Source of the DNA: CAYRPN01 sp964426135
GTDB taxonomy: Bacteria > Planctomycetota > Phycisphaerae > Phycisphaerales > Phycisphaeraceae
Assembly (NCBI GenBank): GCA_964426135.1
Contig: CAYRPN010000208.1
Coordinates: forward strand, 1-6,250
Reading direction: 5' to 3'
DNA length: 6,250 bases
Within the stretch, counting starts at the first letter, position 1. The number at the start of each line of letters is the position of its first letter. Under the pieces are notes generated by a model. That model saw only the letters and a program-made list of their open reading frames with translations. It had not been told where the DNA came from and ran no database searches. Below are positions 4,429-6,250 of this stretch, one piece after another. The position numbers were made by a program, and so were the translations under genes.

Positions 4429-5961
4429 ATGAAGCAAGCCATCCAAGCTGCTCCCCGTTCCGCTCGTGCCTCGGCTGCGCTGGCGATCGCCGCCGCCGCC
4501 ATCGACTTCCCGGATGTCGACCCGCAATCTCTTAGCCTGGCGGGACTCGATGAACGCGATGCCCGGCTGGCACAGGCGATTCATCGCGCGGTGCTGCAGC
4601 GATGGATCACGCTCGAGCATCTGCTCAATCTCCACCTGCGCCGCCCGCTGCGCACGCTGGAGCCGAACCTGCAAGGCGTGCTGCTCACGGGCGCGGCGCA
4701 GCTCGTCGTCATGGATCGTCTGCCGGTGCACGCGGTGGTCGATGAATCGGTGAAGCTGGCCCGCAAGCTGGTGCGCGCCGGAGCGGCGGGCATGGTGAAT
4801 GCCGTTCTGAGGCGCGTCAGCGAGTTGGTCGTGGCGACGCTGCGCGACAAGCCCTGGTCGCCGGCGGCCGACCGCATTCCGCTCGATGTGGGCTACGTGA
4901 AGTTGCGCGATGCCTGCCTGCCTGTGGTGCCCGAAAGCTGCAGAACCATCGGACAGGAGGACTCCACCCGCGCCATCGGCGACCAGGATGCGGCCGCGCT
5001 GATCAAGCATCTGTCGATCGCCACCAGCCATCCGCTGAAGCTCGTTCGCCGCTGGTGCGAACACTATGGCCTCGATCGCGCCGCGGCGATCTGCGTCCAC
5101 GACCTGTGCGCGCCGCCTGTGATCGTGGCCATGGAATCCACTCCGCACTTTCCCACGCCGGAGAATGCGCCGCCGGCTGAGGCGACCGCCGAGGATTGTG
5201 ATCCTGACAACTTCGCGGGTGAATCGCTCGGGGAGAAGGGGTCGCTCCTATCGCCCCACGCGCAGCAGGGCCATTTCGTGTGGTCCGGTTCGCACGCCCA
5301 GCTCACGCATTTCCTGAAGTTGAATCCCGGCAGCCGCGTGCAGGATCCGACCGCTGCGCTGGCGGTGGAGTCGACCGCATCGCTGGCGTCGGCCGGTTCA
5401 GCACCGCCGCTGCGGGTGATCGTGGACTATTGCGCCGGACGCGGCACCAAGACCAGGCAACTGGCGTCTCTCCATCCCCATGCAACGATCATCGCGACCG
5501 ACACCGACGAATCGCGCCTCGGCATTCTGCGCGATGTGTTTCGCGGCAACGACCGCGTCCGCGTGGTGGAGCCATCCCAGGTGCCGCGTGCCGCCGGCAA
5601 TGCCGACCTGATCCTGCTCGACGTCCCCTGTTCCAACACGGGCGTGTTGGCGCGGCGGCCTGAAGCCCGGTATCGATTCAACGAGGCGACGCGACAGTCA
5701 CTTGTCAATCTTCAGCGAACCATCATCGACATCGCGACGGGCCTGCTCGCTCCCGGCGGCGCCGTCCTTTACAGCACATGCAGCATCGAAGAGGAAGAGA
5801 ACCAGCAGCAGGCGCGCTGGCTTGGCGGCAGAATCGGCGGCACGCTGGTGGCGGAGACGCTCACGCTGCCCGCCGGCACCGACGCCGACTACCACGATGG
5901 CGGCTACTTCGCGCTCATCCGGCAGGGAAATAGTCCGGCTCATTCCCCGGCTTCCACTTGA
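4429..5961 (+). CDS. rsmB: RsmB-like 16S rRNA cytosine-C5 methyltransferase (NusB domain + NOP2/Sun domain)
   Basis: The predicted role is SAM-dependent 5-methylation of a cytosine in 16S rRNA (position 967 in E. coli numbering). The 510-residue product is longer than E. coli RsmB (about 430). Residues about 13-135 form the NusB-like RNA-binding domain, including LPVHAVVDESVKLA and VNAVLRRV (N124). SHPLKLVRRW begins near residue 200 and QDPTAALAV at 305; both correspond to landmark segments of RsmB. The catalytic domain shows motif I DYCAGRGTKT (333-342), motif IV DVPCSNTGVLARRPEARYR with Cys401, and motif VI STCS with Cys451. Both cysteines used by m5C methyltransferases are thus present; in the family the motif VI Cys is the nucleophile and the motif IV Cys releases product. 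Extra low-complexity stretches lie at about 236-283 and 314-328. ATG 4429 is chosen because it opens the NusB domain normally, although no Shine-Dalgarno is evident; the frame also extends upstream to a TTG at 4357. The last 47 bases overlap the opposing redoxin-like gene. Confidence 0.88.
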   Translation: MKQAIQAAPRSARASAALAIAAAAIDFPDVDPQSLSLAGLDERDARLAQAIHRAVLQRWITLEHLLNLHLRRPLRTLEPNLQGVLLTGAAQLVVMDRLPVHAVVDESVKLARKLVRAGAAGMVNAVLRRVSELVVATLRDKPWSPAADRIPLDVGYVKLRDACLPVVPESCRTIGQEDSTRAIGDQDAAALIKHLSIATSHPLKLVRRWCEHYGLDRAAAICVHDLCAPPVIVAMESTPHFPTPENAPPAEATAEDCDPDNFAGESLGEKGSLLSPHAQQGHFVWSGSHAQLTHFLKLNPGSRVQDPTAALAVESTASLASAGSAPPLRVIVDYCAGRGTKTRQLASLHPHATIIATDTDESRLGILRDVFRGNDRVRVVEPSQVPRAAGNADLILLDVPCSNTGVLARRPEARYRFNEATRQSLVNLQRTIIDIATGLLAPGGAVLYSTCSIEEEENQQQARWLGGRIGGTLVAETLTLPAGTDADYHDGGYFALIRQGNSPAHSPAST

Positions 5962-6244
5962 TGTTGCAGCCGACGCTCGGCTTTTGCTGGCTCGCGGCGG
6001 GCCTCCCGGCAAGCACCGCATCCAGCGCCGCACGAAGATCGCGACCGGTGATCGGCACGCCGTTCTTCGGCCGGGCGTCGTCCAGTTGCCCGCGGTACGC
6101 CAGCTTCCGCTCCGCGTCGAAGAGGAAGAAATCCGGCGTGCAGGCTGCGCGGTAAGCACGAGCGACGGCTTGCGTCTCGTCGTAGAGATAAGGAATGGAA
6201 TCGAAATAACTCCCCGATTTGCAGGGATCGAACTCCCCTCCCTT
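5915..6244 (-). pseudogene. 3' half of a redoxin-like (thioredoxin-fold) gene, 5' end missing or disrupted
   Basis: The minus-strand frame reads YFDSIPYLYDETQAVARAY, then ACTPDFFLFDAE, YRGQLDD, GVPITGRDLRAALDAVLAG and finally PSVGCNIKWKPGNEPDYF before a TGA at 5915-5917. This is the C-terminal half of the AhpC/TSA-like thioredoxin-family proteins with the cis-Pro 'CTPDFFLFD' strand and a conserved C-terminal GCNIKWKPGNEP tail. The catalytic CxxC half of the fold would lie upstream. Going upstream the frame has no ATG, GTG or TTG start and meets an in-frame TAA at 6245-6247. That stop is formed by a family A repeat arm (6228-6250). As read, the gene cannot be translated as a complete protein. 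Either a repeat element has interrupted it, or a frameshift or sequence error is present. The 3' end overlaps rsmB tail to tail by 47 bases. The family assignment is firm; the broken state is likely but depends on sequence outside the window. Confidence 0.72.
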
Positions 6245-6250
6245 TTAGGG
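6228..6250. repeat. Family A repeat arm at the right edge
   Basis: TCGAACTCCCCTCCCT followed by TTTAGGG matches the hairpin arms of the 954-1143 element. Compare TCGATTCCCCTCCCT at 983-997 and the reverse complement of the right arm, TCGGACTCCCCTCCCT. The pairing arm would continue beyond the window. It lies within the expected coding region of the redoxin-like gene. Confidence 0.65.

Noticed and set aside
4306..5148. 280-residue minus-strand frame under rsmB
   Set aside because: It is composition-driven and overlaps the conserved NusB domain of rsmB on the other strand. It shows no recognisable motif.
1..6250. Possible CRISPR array, phage genes or defence system
   Set aside because: The repeats are palindromic arms in variable contexts, not regularly spaced direct repeats, and no nuclease, integrase or Cas-like protein is present.

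Overview
The window is GC-rich bacterial DNA with long open frames on both strands. It probably comes from a planctomycete or a similar lineage. This rests on remembered family resemblance: the altered SAM-binding motif of the RsmB-like protein and the C-terminal signature of the redoxin-like protein. No rRNA or other marker gene is present to settle it.

On the minus strand, positions 3254 to 102, lies a spermidine/putrescine-type ABC importer read in the order potA (ATPase), potB (permease), potC (permease). potA and potB overlap by 8 bases and are clearly translationally coupled. potB and potC are separated by 269 bases filled with inverted repeats, including a 190-bp element with 16-bp terminal inverted repeats. 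No substrate-binding protein (PotD) is visible, though both flanks of the operon are not fully seen. Diverging from potA, after a 132-bp intergenic region, is a plus-strand gene for a predicted 247-residue lipoprotein with no family I can name (3387-4130). After another 298 bp, mostly occupied by a second inverted-repeat pair, comes a plus-strand RsmB/NOP-type 16S rRNA m5C methyltransferase (4429-5961). Its 3' end overlaps, tail to tail, the 3' half of a minus-strand redoxin-like gene (5915-6244). That redoxin frame has no start codon and runs into an in-frame stop exactly where a repeat arm begins at the right edge.

The most notable content is not protein-coding. Two families of small palindromic elements occupy most of the non-coding DNA. 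Family A is the 190-bp element at 954-1143 plus an arm at 6228-6250. Family B is the pair at 4201-4340 plus a near-identical arm at 1-40. The two families share one plan: a C-tract/G-tract hairpin followed by a G-run tail, present twice in inverted orientation around a short spacer. Each unit therefore carries a four-tract G-quadruplex motif, one on each strand. I see no transposase, CRISPR array, tRNA or rRNA. The genes themselves look like ordinary housekeeping and transport genes.
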